NCBI GenBank assembly: GCA_002104905.1
Contig: MCFE01000015.1
Coordinates: 62,001-126,000 of the forward strand
Direction of reading: 5' to 3'
Source of the DNA: Basidiobolus meristosporus CBS 931.73
Lineage: Eukaryota; Basidiobolomycota; Basidiobolomycetes; Basidiobolales; Basidiobolaceae
Length of the DNA stretch: 64,000 nucleotides
The notes below the pieces were generated by a model, which was not told where the DNA came from, made no database searches, and saw only the letters and a list, made by a program, of their open reading frames with translations. Of this stretch, positions 21,287 through 33,200 are shown in pieces. The first letter of the stretch is position 1. Every line of letters starts with the position of its first letter. Made by a program: the position numbers and the translations under genes.

Positions 21287-22237
21287 ATGGAGACATATTT
21301 CGGCTACATTGAGTCTGTCCACGATGCTTTGCTAGTAATCGAGTCCTGTCGTCTCGGCTACCTACATCGCGTTCAGCGACGTCTAAGCGAGAAAGAGCGC
21401 CAGAGTGTTCGCTCTGGCTCGGTGTTTGTTTGGGAGGAAGAAGAATCCGGAATGCGCCGCTGGACTGACGGTCGCGCCTGGTCTCCATCGCGTGTTCTGG
21501 GTAGCTTCCTGATCTACCGCGAGCTGGAGAACAAGCGTAAACATAACAAAACTTTGTTGAATCATCCATCTCCTCCTTTGTCTATAATCGAGGGCGACAT
21601 TGGCGAAAAACGCGACAATTCACACATGGAGTTCCCCTACAAGGATAGTGGGTTGATCAAACAATCCCTCTCGGTCACCACCTCGAACCATCGCAAGCTG
21701 CACTTGATCAGCTACTACACCAAGGACCATGTTACCTCTGGCCAGTTGAAAGTTCCTTCCTACGATTCCACTTTCTCTCACATTAGGATACCAAAGGGGT
21801 TGTATCCAGATATGACTACGGATCTCTTTGGCCGTCATGAAGACGCTAGATTCACACACCCTGAAAACTTTGGTTCACATGGCACGATGTCCCCACTTAG
21901 CCGACTGGAGCCTTGGGGACATCCTTCTAAAATGGGACGACAATCCCCACCCACTCCCGCACACTCATTCAAACCCTTACCTGTTTATTCTGGCCCCGAT
22001 TCGTACCTACCCAGTCCACCCAACTCGGAGCAGAACGTAGCATCGAAGTATGAATTGGACCTTCCCCCCCTCAAGCTCCCCCGCTTGCCTAGTCTTGCCT
22101 GTATGGCTGATGCTCGTTCCACCTCGATGTACTCATCTCAACCAGTAATTCCTCCTCTGGTGGTACCAGCACGCAATTATTCTACCAGTGAGGATCGACG
22201 CCAGCTGGCCAATCTTTCCACGATGTTTACCATCTGA
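21287..22237 (+). CDS. WOPR (Gti1/Pac2) family transcription regulator
   Basis: Single exon, 316 aa. WOPRa spans residues about 2-85: TYFGYIESVHDALLVIESCR, RRLSEKERQSVRSGSVFVW, RRWTDGRAWSPSRVLGSFLI. WOPRb spans about 118-170: KDSGLIKQSLSV, HLISYYTKDHVTSGQLKVPS. Together they form the DNA-binding fold of Wor1, Ryp1, Pac2 and Gti1, regulators of morphology, dimorphism and sporulation. The C-terminal 130 residues are Pro/Ser-rich and disordered, usual for the activation part. It is one of few intronless genes here. The start is supported by a TATA box 107 bp upstream and by the domain beginning at residue 2. Gti1 versus Pac2 type is not decided. Confidence 0.93.
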   Translation: METYFGYIESVHDALLVIESCRLGYLHRVQRRLSEKERQSVRSGSVFVWEEEESGMRRWTDGRAWSPSRVLGSFLIYRELENKRKHNKTLLNHPSPPLSIIEGDIGEKRDNSHMEFPYKDSGLIKQSLSVTTSNHRKLHLISYYTKDHVTSGQLKVPSYDSTFSHIRIPKGLYPDMTTDLFGRHEDARFTHPENFGSHGTMSPLSRLEPWGHPSKMGRQSPPTPAHSFKPLPVYSGPDSYLPSPPNSEQNVASKYELDLPPLKLPRLPSLACMADARSTSMYSSQPVIPPLVVPARNYSTSEDRRQLANLSTMFTI

Positions 22238-23342
22238 GGGGTCGTATGCTTGGCAATGTAGTTTTATTAGAGCAGCGATAGAACCTCAACTCTTCAACCC
22301 ACACTTGCATGCACGCCTTCTTGTTTATCTTTGCTACATACATACGTCAACGAATTTTCTGTACATAGTGTTTCAATAAAAAGATCATGAACCTAATCGT
22401 CGTTGTCCCGCGCTGGCCCAGCAAACCTTGTCGGGACGCTATCGCCGAAGATCCAGACAGTTGAACCGACAGGCGAGGAATATTCCGGATAAGTGATTTT
22501 TACATCGGCAACATGTTCATCCGTTCAACAAATCCCAGAATTTCCGGATTTGAAAAATCACCGTTCCTATTATCCTTGTAACGGATAGAAGTCATTGCTG
22601 GAGCTAAGTGCTATCGGTAGGACTGTTGTTTAAATGACCTGCATGACCGAACGGTGGAAAAGGGCGAATGGCTCATGGTGAACTCGTGCTTCGGTGTCCC
22701 GAAAATTCCGCCGAACGGAGCATTCAAGTCACTGAGCACCCTTCTCATGTATTACCAAGCGGGTTCCTGGGGATGATGGCCTTAAAGTAGGAATTAAACT
22801 ATTCTCGGGAAAAATACAGTTCAGCCCGGAACTTACTCGATGTATTTAAGCATGGGAACTTGATCCATGACAAAATATGTAACACATCGTCATTGTGATT
22901 CCCAGCCATTTAAATCGATGCCAAGTCTATCGCCAGATATATCCCAGCCTTTTGGTCTTACCACTTTGAAAGGGGAACGTGTCCAAGCTTCCGTACATAA
23001 TGTGTTGGAGCTCGTGTGACAACCTAAAAAAACCCTTCTTTCGATCAAACTCTCGATGCCCTTTTTGGGCGCACGAGCTATTCCGCCAGTCTTTCCTAAT
23101 ATGCATGCTCGCTGTTGGGCACCTCCAGAGGTTTTACCGGCCTTGCCAATACTTGCATACAGAGGTTATTTATAGCTTGAATTGAAAATAGCAACTATCC
23201 ATCTGCTCGTTTAGCAATCCCCCTACTCAGCGTGTCCCAGTACGTGGATGTGTTGAATCTGTTTATTATATGAGCATTACATGAATCGTGAGGAAAACTA
23301 TGTGCATGGTTGGAAACAAAATGTATACTATGTGATCCAAAA
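22238..23342. other. Intergenic region between WOPR and Isa1 genes
   Basis: About 1.1 kb with convergent flanking genes. AATAAA at about 22,375 is a candidate poly(A) signal for the WOPR gene. A few short open frames show no family features. No RNA gene or repeat recognised. Confidence 0.4.
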
Positions 23343-23879
23343 TTAGACCATAAAACTCTGTCCACAACCACAAGCTTCCTTGACATTGGGATTGTGGAAC
23401 ACAAACTGCGAAGATAGCTTGTCCTCGACATAGTCCATTTCAGAGCCAATAATGGAAAGCAGTGCCTTTGAGTCAATGAGCACGGTGACATCTATATGAA
23501 ATTAAGAATGGTCCATTAGTATCCATTCGTGGGGAAATCGTTGTCAGTTGAAAGCTGCGAACCATCCTGCTTGACCACTTCGTCAAATTTCTCTTTCTTT
23601 GTCGTGTAATTCAAGGAATAGCTCAAGCCAGAACAGCCTTTTGTCTTGACTCCGATTTTCAACCAATGAGGCTCGTTGTCTTTTTTGCTAGACTGTTCAG
23701 AAAGTTCCTTAATCCTGCCCACAGCTGCGGGTGTCTAGAAGTTTCGATAAGCCAAAGCCCACAGCCTTCGAAAACATGCTCAGTTACTCTATACTTACGA
23801 TGGTGAGGACTGCCTTTCGCGGCCTAAGCGCAGGGCCGCTGCGAGTGGCAGCTTTTTTAACTGTGGCTGCAAAAGACAT
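23343..23879 (-). CDS. ISA1: Mitochondrial iron-sulfur assembly protein, A-type (Isa1/HesB-IscA family)
   Basis: Exons 23879-23799, 23734-23563 and 23491-23343; 402 nt, 133 aa. The N-terminus (27 residues) is rich in Lys, Arg, Ala and Thr without acids, fitting a mitochondrial targeting sequence. The HesB domain follows: PAAVGRIKELSEQ, GVKTKGCSGLSYSL (Cys61), VLIDSKALLSIIGSEMDYVE and the terminal CGCGQSF (Cys125, Cys127). These three cysteines bind Fe or Fe-S for [4Fe-4S] cluster delivery in mitochondria. The second intron starts at GTTCGC (23562) and is required to reach the conserved VTVLID strand. Divergent from the exonuclease gene across about 600 bp. It could be the Isa2 paralogue, but the length and exact CGCG end favour Isa1. 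Confidence 0.92.
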
Positions 23880-24483
23880 GGTGAACTGAAGAATAAGCGA
23901 TGGGCTTCTTAGTTGTATCGAGTGGTATGAACGAGAAGGAAGTAACACTATCTGCTGTTACAATAGATAAGTTTTGAATGCGGAGGGTTGAAATGCGACC
24001 AACTGTGGAATACAGTCACAAGTCTCTGTATCTTTTCACGCTAAAAAACGAAGAATTATCACCACTTAAATACGTAACGAAATGGATTAATCACTAAGGA
24101 ATTTCAGAACGGATCATGCGATTGATACAAAGGTGGCCAAATTATTAATCAAGTTTCTATTCGTGCCGTATTCAAGATTACATATTTGACTTGGACTTCT
24201 GAACAGGAAACGATTTGATTTGGCATCATTCTCGCCAATGAATTGGTGATTGTTCTGATGGCTAGTAAACAAAATCCACAACAGACGATTGCTACACCAG
24301 AATTTTCCGAAGACGGGTTCAGCTCGGAGTGCCTCTTCAATACATTTTCCTCATGTCCTTCCTTAGAGGCGCAAGGTTAGCTTTCGATTTAGAGGTTGTC
24401 ATGTTTTATGTGAGAGTTGACTCTGGATAATGTGTGCACATCGTAGCTCGAAATGCGGTCTATACCAATCCTCTAAACCCAAG
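23880..24483. other. Divergent intergenic region between Isa1 and the exonuclease
   Basis: About 600 bp, AT-rich, shared by two divergent promoters. No ORF with family features or RNA gene seen. An additional upstream exon of the exonuclease gene cannot be excluded. Confidence 0.35.
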
Positions 24484-26046
24484 ATGTCTAGAACACTGCC
24501 TTCTAGGTAATTCAACTGTTTGGTATTTATTAGCTTGGACAATCACCACAACAGTCTTACGACGATCGCTTCGATAGTGTTTCCTTGCAAGGATCATAAT
24601 ATTGACAGCTCCAATTTGTAGATGGTATTCACAACCTTCTAGCTCGCCTCACAGTGTGCAGTTGCCCATCTTAGATTACGCTGCAGATCCTACCTACAAA
24701 ATACACTATATGAAATCTGCTCAAGAAGCAAACACTTTGATTGAGGGTTTACAGTGAGTCCAGCCTCTGATCTCCAGACAGTTTTCCTTACTCACCCTTC
24801 CTAAAGAGGCAAAGTTTTTGCGTTGGACATTGAATGGCGAGTAAGACGGTTTACAAGCCTTGGGAAAACCGCTCTGGTACAGTTGTGCGACAACCACGGG
24901 GTTTATCTATTCCATATACATCATATGCGTGGTCAGTGATTTCCAAGTATTCCCTAGCTCCAGTTGATTTGCGTTATTGAACAGCCTTTCAATAGAATTC
25001 CCTATTCGACTTCGGGAACTTTTGGAAGACCCGTATATACTTAAGCCTGGGTGTAATATTCGGGGAGATGGGACAAAGCTGTTTAAGGATTACGGTGTGG
25101 AGTCTAGAAGTTTGTTAGAGCTAGGGTCATTAGGGATTCAAGTATCGGACCAGTTTAATGGGCGTAAAATCCAGAAGTTAACTACTTTGGTCGAGATTCT
25201 GGTGAGTTTCCCCTCTTTCCCTCCATCTTGGTCTGATACGCTAACCGTGTGGACTTCAATAGCTACAGCGCTCAATGAAGAAAGAGCATAACATTGCCTT
25301 GAGCAATTGGGAAGTATACAAGTTGTCAGCAGACCAGATCAATTACGCAGGAAACGATGTCTACGTAGGTGGATGCTGTGGTTATTCGGTATATGTTGGG
25401 TTACGCTAACAACATGTTTCAGGTTGGCTACAAGCTTTTCGAGCAAATCCGCAAGACACAGCTTGAGAAATCAGAGCAAAAATACTGGATGACTCTGTAT
25501 AATATTAGTAGCAACACCCAAGTCTTTGAAGTTGAGCGCTCGCTCGAGGGACAGTTGGTCATATGTAATAATCCCCAGCAGAACCCTGTTGCTTCTATTA
25601 CCAACCCTAACTGGGATCAGCCAGTTCTCTCAATCAAGCGAAAGCCATCGAAGCAAGAGCTGGAGGCTGATCCTGAGGTTAAAACACGGCACCCCTCGTT
25701 ACTCGACCTTCAGAGCGCTTTCTTCAAGCACGAAAAGCTGGCGGAGACTGGCAATGTCGAACCTCCCGCAACGGAGGATTTCCAAAAGGAATTCTGCCAA
25801 GCAGCCATGGATTCCTGGTCCAAGTCACATAGACAGACCAGGGTAGCCACAAAGCGTGAAGATTCGATGCTAAAGCAGAGCAGTTCTCAGGCAGATTTGG
25901 AAAAACTCGCTAGACACACCCAGATTTACCAGGAGTCAATAAACTATTCACACAGCTGGTCAAGTGAGATGCAGCCGGGAGGTGGCACAGAGGCAGATCA
26001 ATTGACTGAGGAATATCTGAAGAGTTGGTCTATTCATAGAAATTAG
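24484..26046 (+). CDS. DEDDy 3'-5' exonuclease-domain protein (WRN/EXD-like)
   Basis: Exons 24484-24506, 24622-24753, 24807-24931, 24996-25201, 25263-25364 and 25423-26046; 1,212 nt, 403 aa. The RNase D-type domain spans residues about 30-210 with all catalytic positions: Asp59 and Glu61 in ALDIEWR, Asp118 in NIRGDGTKLF, and Tyr190/Asp194 in YAGNDVY. The order and spacing match the WRN exonuclease/EXD2 group rather than full-length RecQ helicases, since no helicase domain follows. The C-terminal 200 residues are charged and without known domain. The substrate (DNA or RNA) is unknown. The start is less certain because exon 1 is tiny. The fourth exon was placed at 24996 with a 64-nt intron and reads REFPIRLRELLED; an alternative frame-compatible splice exists nearby. 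Confidence 0.82.
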
Positions 26047-26403
26047 CCCTGTTTCTAGCAAAGTAAGAGTTGAATAAACATAGACTGATGCACATGATTT
26101 ATCCTAATGAGTCTACGCAGGACGGCTTTCATGAGAAAGAATTAGCATGATGGATTTATATGGATAGAGTGTTGTTGACAAACAATCGAAATTCGAAAGA
26201 AATTTTATACCGCAAACTTTCCGTATAATATATAGAAATTGATGCCAAGCATCTGATGGCTTTACTGCTTGTATCAGTGTAGGCAACTTGGCGGATTAAT
26301 TTCAGTGATAGATATTCTTGCTCGCCTACCAGTTACTCCCTTATTTTTCATCAATCGCCTCCCTCCACTTTTGCGTGTGTGAACACAAGTTCCTTCTGAA
26401 ATA

Positions 26404-29113
26404 ATGTCTTCCAATATAAATACGTCGGACCAGCGAGGAACGGCCATCCATAGCATCGAGGAATTGGAAAGAAACGCCGCAGTGATTCAAGGGCTTAAGT
26501 TGCCAGCAAAGATCTGGTGCACTCAGGCTAATCGCTTATATGAACAGGTATTTCAACGTGTAAATGTGGCTAGCTTCACTCATCCAAAGACTAAATCCTG
26601 TTCTTTGTTACAGGCGAATGTCTCAAGGGAGAAAGGAGATCTGGTAAACGCATATATCCAATATTATAAATTCAACAAGTTAGTGTTGCTTACTTGAAAA
26701 GTCAGAACCCTATCGCATTTATTGATTCCACGGCTTACCTAGTATTGTCACCTCCGTAATACCTCAGAATAGTAATGAGTTTCGAGAAGTATGCTTTTGC
26801 CCCCCTGTTTGTATCAATGCACATAAGACCTAATAGCTTTCTTGATAGAAAACACACCAAGCCGACATAATCTTGAACCAATTAAGAGGTGAATTGGTGA
26901 GTCGTTTTGGATTCCAGACGTCCAGAAACCTGTACAGTACTCCTCAGTTAAGTCATGAACGCGCCCCTTCGGCGAATAGCTCGACCTCCAACCTTTCCCA
27001 AAGCTCCAGTAGTAGTTATGCTACTGTGTCACGCACGTCGAATATTCCACAAACTCCGGTTTATCAGGAGCAGTATACTGTTCAGAGGCCACCCGAATAT
27101 CAACCCGTACCTGCACAAGAGTCCGTAAGGGAGAACAATAGGCCCAGCATAAGGAAATCAGATTCAGAATATTCACTGAACACTACGGCTGTGCATGAAT
27201 TTGATGCTAACGGCCCTGACATCCGCGATTCGATGCTTAGGTTTCCACAAGTCGAAGACATCCACGACGCATCCTTTTCTGGTGCCACTTTGAGCTCAGA
27301 TCTTGATATCGAGAGAGTTTCGCAAAGATACCCAAGCCTAGATCACGTAAATTCCATTAATACCAGCCTAAATGGAGCCTCACACCATGGGAATCTAGGA
27401 TATGTCTATGGCGCATCTCCCGCCCAAGATCCGACATTTCCTCAGGATAGCCACGGCATCTCACCAAATGCTCAATCAATGCCTAGTAACACAGGCCCGA
27501 CAGAACCAAATCCACAATCAGCACAAAGCAATCTGAAGCAAAACTCGGACGGGCCACAATCATCCACTAAGCTCAAGTCCCCCACCAGAACTCCATCTAG
27601 ACGTTGGTTTAGTTCCAATGCAATCTCCAAAACTTCTTTTGCTTTCCCTCACGCTACAGTCATCTCAACGAGTGCCCTCCATCAATACCTTTGCCAGACG
27701 AGTAATCCCCCATCGATTCTTTTAATGGATATCAGGCCAAGAGAAGAATTTGACCGAGGTCATATCGAAGCTAAGCACATAATCAACATTGATCCTATGA
27801 TTTTAAAGAACGAGTCAGTATATTAAGTTGGTGGGATACCAGCCAATTCCGGGATCTAACCCCAAATTCTTTTCCATAGAACCACTTCATCTAAAATCGA
27901 GGCTGCACTGCAACTATGCTCAGCAAAGGAGCGATCTTTGTTCAATGAAAGACACAAGGTGGACTTGGTGGTTTTTTACGATCAAAGCTCCACTTCATTG
28001 ACTCAACGGCCCATCGAACTTGGTGGAGATCTTACAGCCAATCCATTGCAACATCTAGTTTCGGCCATTTATGAGCTCGAGTTTGAGAAGGTTTTGATAC
28101 GCATGCCTGTGTTACTCAGCGGAGGCTATCAAGCATGGAAAAATCAGTATGGTGGAGGGAAAATCCCCTCAAGCAAAGTAATGGGACCAAGACATAACCA
28201 ACATCAGTTGCCCAGAACAAGTGAGCATACTGAAAGCAGACAGAGCACTATTACGCATGATTGGTTCAACAGACAGGATAGCTTTTCTTCCACCAGGTGA
28301 CTTTTGTCATGTATATATAACATTACAGTCACGAAGTTAACCATACATCATTCATTTCATAGTCAGGTACCGCGGCTTCCAGACAACACTAGCTCTGAGC
28401 AGATTGATATGCTAGTCAATAAGCTCAACCAATCCACCATAACATCATCGAACGTGGGTCAACCCGCCCCACTGGAAGTATACGATTACTTTCAGCAAAA
28501 CGCGACAGCCGCAAATCAACCACCCTATCCGGATTATCCCTCGAAAAAGGACGACGTTTCACCACACTCTGGCATGCCTCAACAGTCATATCCGCTCCAA
28601 TATGATCCACATAATCAACAGCATATTCATGGTTCGAACTGGTCTGCATTGTCGCAACAAACTCAGAATGCAGACGTAAGTTTTTATCGTCCGCTGCAGC
28701 CTCAAAACGTACCACAGCGACCTTATAGCGGCCATGAGTATAATTCCAAACCATCAATGGGCTCTCAACCGAATGGTCACCAAAATCTCCCTCCTCAACA
28801 TTACCCTCGTCATTCAAATCCCCCACAATATCCATACGTACGACCAACACCACCACCTCATCATCAACGCAATCCTGGAGCATTTCTAATGCCACAGCCT
28901 GAGCATTATTGCTCCACGACTAATCAAATGCACATGCCCATGCCTACGCCAACGCCTATGCACAATACTGGCAACCAGCAAATGATGCACAATAGGCCCA
29001 CTGCTCAACATCCCAGTGAAGCAAAATCAAAACTTCACCGACGTAAAACCTTTTTGGACAACCCATATTATGGATTCACAACAACCAATAATAGTATATA
29101 TGGGATACTCTGA
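26404..29113 (+). pseudogene. Truncated ubiquitin-specific protease (Doa4/Ubp5/USP8 type) lacking its catalytic domain
   Basis: Exons 26404-26547, 26614-26678, 26743-26788, 26849-27813, 27880-28296 and 28363-29113; 2,388 nt, 795 aa. An N-terminal USP8-dimerisation/MIT-like helical region (residues about 10-100) leads to a Ser-rich linker, a rhodanese-like domain (about 350-510; LLMDIRPREEFDRGHIEAKHI, VLLSGGYQAWKNQYGGG) and a Pro/Gln/His-rich linker. It ends with RRKTFLDNPYYGFT, which in this family immediately precedes the Cys box of the USP domain. Instead, host homology stops at about 29,085, and copia RNase H sequence starts at about 29,101, giving a stop at 29,111. No Cys or His box of a USP domain occurs in the window. 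Upstream exons have no stops or frameshifts, so the break may be recent. The product might persist as a catalytically dead endosomal adaptor. Misassembly is the main alternative. Confidence 0.82.
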
Positions 29114-30232
29114 TGCAGATTGGGGACAAAATTTGGAAGACAGAAGATCCACTACAGGATACCCCTTTCTTTACTGTAAAGGAGCAATTTCATGGAATTC
29201 AAGAAAGCAACCAACCATTGCACTTTCTACTACAGAGGCAGAGTATATGGCAGCCTGTGAAGCTACAAAAGAAGCAATATGGTTAAGAAAGCTCCTTACA
29301 GATTTAGGCCATATTGCAGCAGTTAAGTGGATTTTTAGATACCTAAACGGAACTGCTGATATCTGCTTAAGATACACTTATAAGGATTCAGAAAAGGATC
29401 TTGTGGGATACTCTGATGCAGATTGGGGACAAAATTTGGAAGACAGAAGATCAACTACAGGATATGCCTTTCTTTACTGTCAAGGAGCAATTTATGGAAT
29501 TTAAGAAAGCAACCAACTGTAGCACTTATCACCATGGTGACAGAGTATATGCCAGCCTGTGAAGCTACAAAAGAAGCAATGTGGTTAAGAAAGCTTTTTG
29601 CAGATTTAGGCCTATGTCAAAAAATGCCTATTACTTTATTTCAAGACAATCAAGGATGTATACAATTAGGTAGAAATCCAACTTTTCATGCTAGAGCCAA
29701 GCACATAGATATTAGACATCATTTCATACGTGAAGCTATAGAGAATAACTTAGTTAGCTTAGTTTACTGTCCTACAGATGAAATGATTGCAGACATATTT
29801 ACCAAACCATTAGCTAGAGACAAGCTTGAATATCTTAGTTCAAAATTAGGACTAGTCAGTATGAACATTTAGCTGAGTGGGAGTGTTGTAAAAATTTGTA
29901 TTTCCACCTAAATAGTCACCTAACTTAGTCACTTAGATCATCACCTTTGAATCCTAGTGAATACTGACCAAATTCCTTGTTGGGATTTACTTGAAATATT
30001 TTCATCAAAATACCAGGTACCCAGAACATGAAAATTCTCAAAGTTGTCCAAACAGCCCCAATCTTTGCATACATGTTCTTGGGACCTTCCTTAACCTATT
30101 CTAGATGTTTGTAATGCCAAGACCAGGTAAAAGTATAAATACTACTTTTACATTCAATAAATCATTAAGTGAAAACCACATAATCTACTTGCTCTCCCAA
30201 TCACTTCCAATATCTCCAAGACTTGTACAACA
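29101..30232 (+). mobile_element. Ty1/copia 3' end with internally duplicated RNase H and 3' LTR (element A)
   Basis: Plus-strand copia pol C-terminus. RNase H motifs (GYSDADWGQ, STTGYxFLYC, STTEAEYMAACEATKEAIWLRKL) appear twice, at 29,102-29,310 and from 29,405, an offset of 303 bp. After that comes the usual end (FQDNQGCIQLGRNPTFHARAKHID, DIFTKPLARDKLE) stopping at about 29,870. GAGTGGGAG, a polypurine tract, precedes the LTR. Gag, integrase and most of RT are absent; the element joins the host gene without a 5' LTR. A stop splits the second RNase H copy from the C-terminal reading frame. Confidence 0.85.
29884..30232 (+). repeat. Copia LTR (3' LTR of element A)
   Basis: 349 bp, beginning TGTTGTA and ending TACAACA. 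It holds an AAGTATAAATAC TATA-like box and AATAAA (about 30,150). Related copies occur in reverse at 57,702-58,048 and as relics near 36,083, 38,634 and 57,600. Confidence 0.85.
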
Positions 30233-33200
30233 GAATATCTATGTGCTTAGTTCTGGCATGGTTTGCAGGATTTCTAGCTAATGAAATACCACTTTGATTA
30301 TCTTGATAAATATATGTTGGTTCATCTGAGTTAAAGCCTAAGTCTTTGAATCATTTCTGTGGCCATGTAGCCTCCTTAGTTGCTTAGCAAGCAGCCACAT
30401 ATACAGCTTCAGTTGTAGATAGGGCCATAGTTGGTTGTTTCTTGCAATTCCAAGTAATAGCTGCACCAGTATAAAGAACTACATACCCAGTGGTAGAGTG
30501 TTGGTCAATCAGATCTCTACCCCAATCTCAATCACTGTAACCATCAAGTTTTTACCTATTAGCTGCTCCTGAGTATTCCAGCACCATATTTATGGTACCT
30601 TGTAGATATCTGCAAATCCGCTTAACCACTGTAATTTGATCTGATTCATAATTCTGCATGAATTGACTGACTATTCCAACTGCCACTGCAATATCTGGAC
30701 ATGTACATGCCATCAAGTGCATCAGGCTACCAACCTTTGATTGATATGGAAAGTGTTGGTCCATATTTGAGCCATTTTCACCTAAAATTGGCCCAGGTTT
30801 GCTCAATTTTAGATTATTGTGTATAGGGGTAGCTGCAGGCTTGCAATTTCCCATTTTGGAGCTTCTAGGAATGTCCTAGATGTACCTAAGCTGATTCAGC
30901 ACAATTTTCTGCATAGGTATGTCAAAATTCTCCTCTATTCCAAGAAAAGAGCTCTTCTTCCCAAGATCTTTCATCTCAAACTTGCTGAAGATATCTGATT
31001 TTGTCTATTTAAGTGCCTTATTGTCACTTGTAGCTATTATTAGGCTGTCCACATAAAGAACTAGGATGATCAAGCTCTTTTTGAGCTGTTTCATATATAT
31101 ATTTTGATCTGTGGTGCTACAAATGAACCCAATCTCCTCTAGATATATGTTGATCTTGCTATACCCTGCTCTAGGTGCCTGCTTAAGCCCATACCACAAT
31201 TCCCAGAGTCTGCACTGCTAATGGGGGCCTTTTGGATTAGTAAAATCTTCAGGTTGCTCCATATAAATAGTTTCTTGCAAATCCCCATTTAAAAGGCTGT
31301 TTTGACATCCACTTGTTGTAGATCTAGAATGTGTACAGCTGCCAGGGCTGGATCTGTCCTAATGGAGTTAAACTTGGCAACTGGAGCAAATGTTTCCTTA
31401 AAGTCTACTCCCTGGATCTGGGAATAGCCTTTAGCCACCAATATAGCCTTGTACCTATCAACAGTACCATTTGAGGTTATCTTGATTTTATAGACCCATC
31501 TACATCCTATTGACTTTCTCTCATTTAGTAAATCTACCTGTTCTCATGTTTTTGCTGTGATCAGTGATTGGTACTCCTCCTGCATAGCTTGTTGCCACAT
31601 AGTAGCATCTAGACTTTGCATTGCCTGTTCCAGATTCTGAGGCTCAGCACATAAGGCAAGATAATCTTCTTCATGATCATTGGATGTCTGCCACCAGGTT
31701 CCAGGGGCTTTTCTTGTTCTGGTATATCCCCTAACTGGGATAATCTTCTCTGATCTGGAACTGGTAGAATCATCTTCTGTATCTAGCTGAATTTGGTATG
31801 TATATTCTTCATTAGTGTTGATTGCATCATCAGGCATCTGGCCAATGATTCCTGAGGCTTTCTGATCTGAATTCTCCTCAAATACAACATCCCTGCTCTT
31901 GATCAGCTTCTGAGTTCTGTCATCATACACTCCATGCCCTTTATTATAATAACAATACCCAAGAAAGCTCCCTCCTCTGCTCTTTGGTTCCAGCTTTTAC
32001 AGTTTTTTGGCAGGGATGTGATAAAAGACCCCACTGCCAAAGATCCTGAGGTGCTGGGGGTCTGGTTTATTTCATTTATATACTTCAAAGGGTATATAAT
32101 CTTATAGTGCTGTTGTTGGGCATTTATTCTTGATGTATATTGCAATAGCAACAGATTCAACCCAAAGCTTGTAGTCAATTCCCTCATCATGTAGCATAAA
32201 TCTTGCAATCACTTCTATTGTTCTATTTGCATATTGTGCTAATTCATTTTGCTGTGGAGTATGTGGGACAGAGGTCTATTGAAGTATTGCAGTAGATGAG
32301 CAGTGTTTTGCAGACTTCTTGGAGCAGTATTCCCTTCCATTGTCCCTTCAATTTACACCCAGTTTGTGTTTCTGCCATGTTCTTGAAGTGTTAAATGTCT
32401 CTAAAGCCTCATCCTTTGTTGTCAAGAAGCATACCCATGTATATCTTGTCTTGTCATTGATAAACAACATAGAGTATCTGTTGGCTCTAAAGGACAGTGT
32501 TCTCATGGGCCCACATGTGTCTGAGTGTACAATGGCCAATAATATGCTAGTGTGGATGCCTCATGAGCTCCTAAAACATTGCCTAGCTTGTTTGCCATAT
32601 GAAAATCCCTTACAGACACTTAATTGGATTGGAATTGAGTAAGTTATGCCTAAAGCAGCTGATTCTTCACCAAAAGGCTCATTTTCTGTTCCCCAATGTG
32701 TCCTAGCCTCCTATGCCATGCCTCCCAGTTTGTTTATTAATTTCAGCAATGTTGGCATACTCAGGTAATATGATCTTGCATTGTAGCTTGTATATATTGT
32801 GATATCTAATTCCCAAACCTAGTTTTTGTCCACTTTCAGTCATATTGAGCAGTTCAGCTTAGTAAAATCAAATATCAATCCCTGAGCAGTTGCTTTACTG
32901 ACTATGAGTAGGTTCTTGGCTATTCCAGGTATGTAGGGTACATCAGTCAGTTTTTCTGCTGTAGCCCCTGAGATATCTCTTGTATTCAGTAGCATAGACC
33001 CACTGGTGGTAGCTTCCAGTGCAGAGTTGTCTCCTGGATAAACCTTTCATATGGGAATAGTCTTTAAGTTGCTGAACCACTCCTTTATACCACAAATATG
33101 CTGTGATACTCCAGAGTCAATAGACCACTTATTACTTTAGTTGCTTGAACTCTCTTGTGCAGCCACAAGTAACAGTGTGGTGGTGTATAAGTCCAAGGGA

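Noticed and set aside
24932-24995. Exonuclease intron using donor GTGATT and acceptor at 24,984
   Set aside because: It keeps frame but has a weak donor and a 46-nt intron. GTCAGT to CAATAG (64 nt) is more typical and gives the usual FP-x-x-L-x-E-L-L spacing.
28425-28895. 156-codon minus-strand frame
   Set aside because: It is the reverse complement of the Pro/Gln/His-rich linker of the deubiquitinase; such composition often leaves the opposite strand open.
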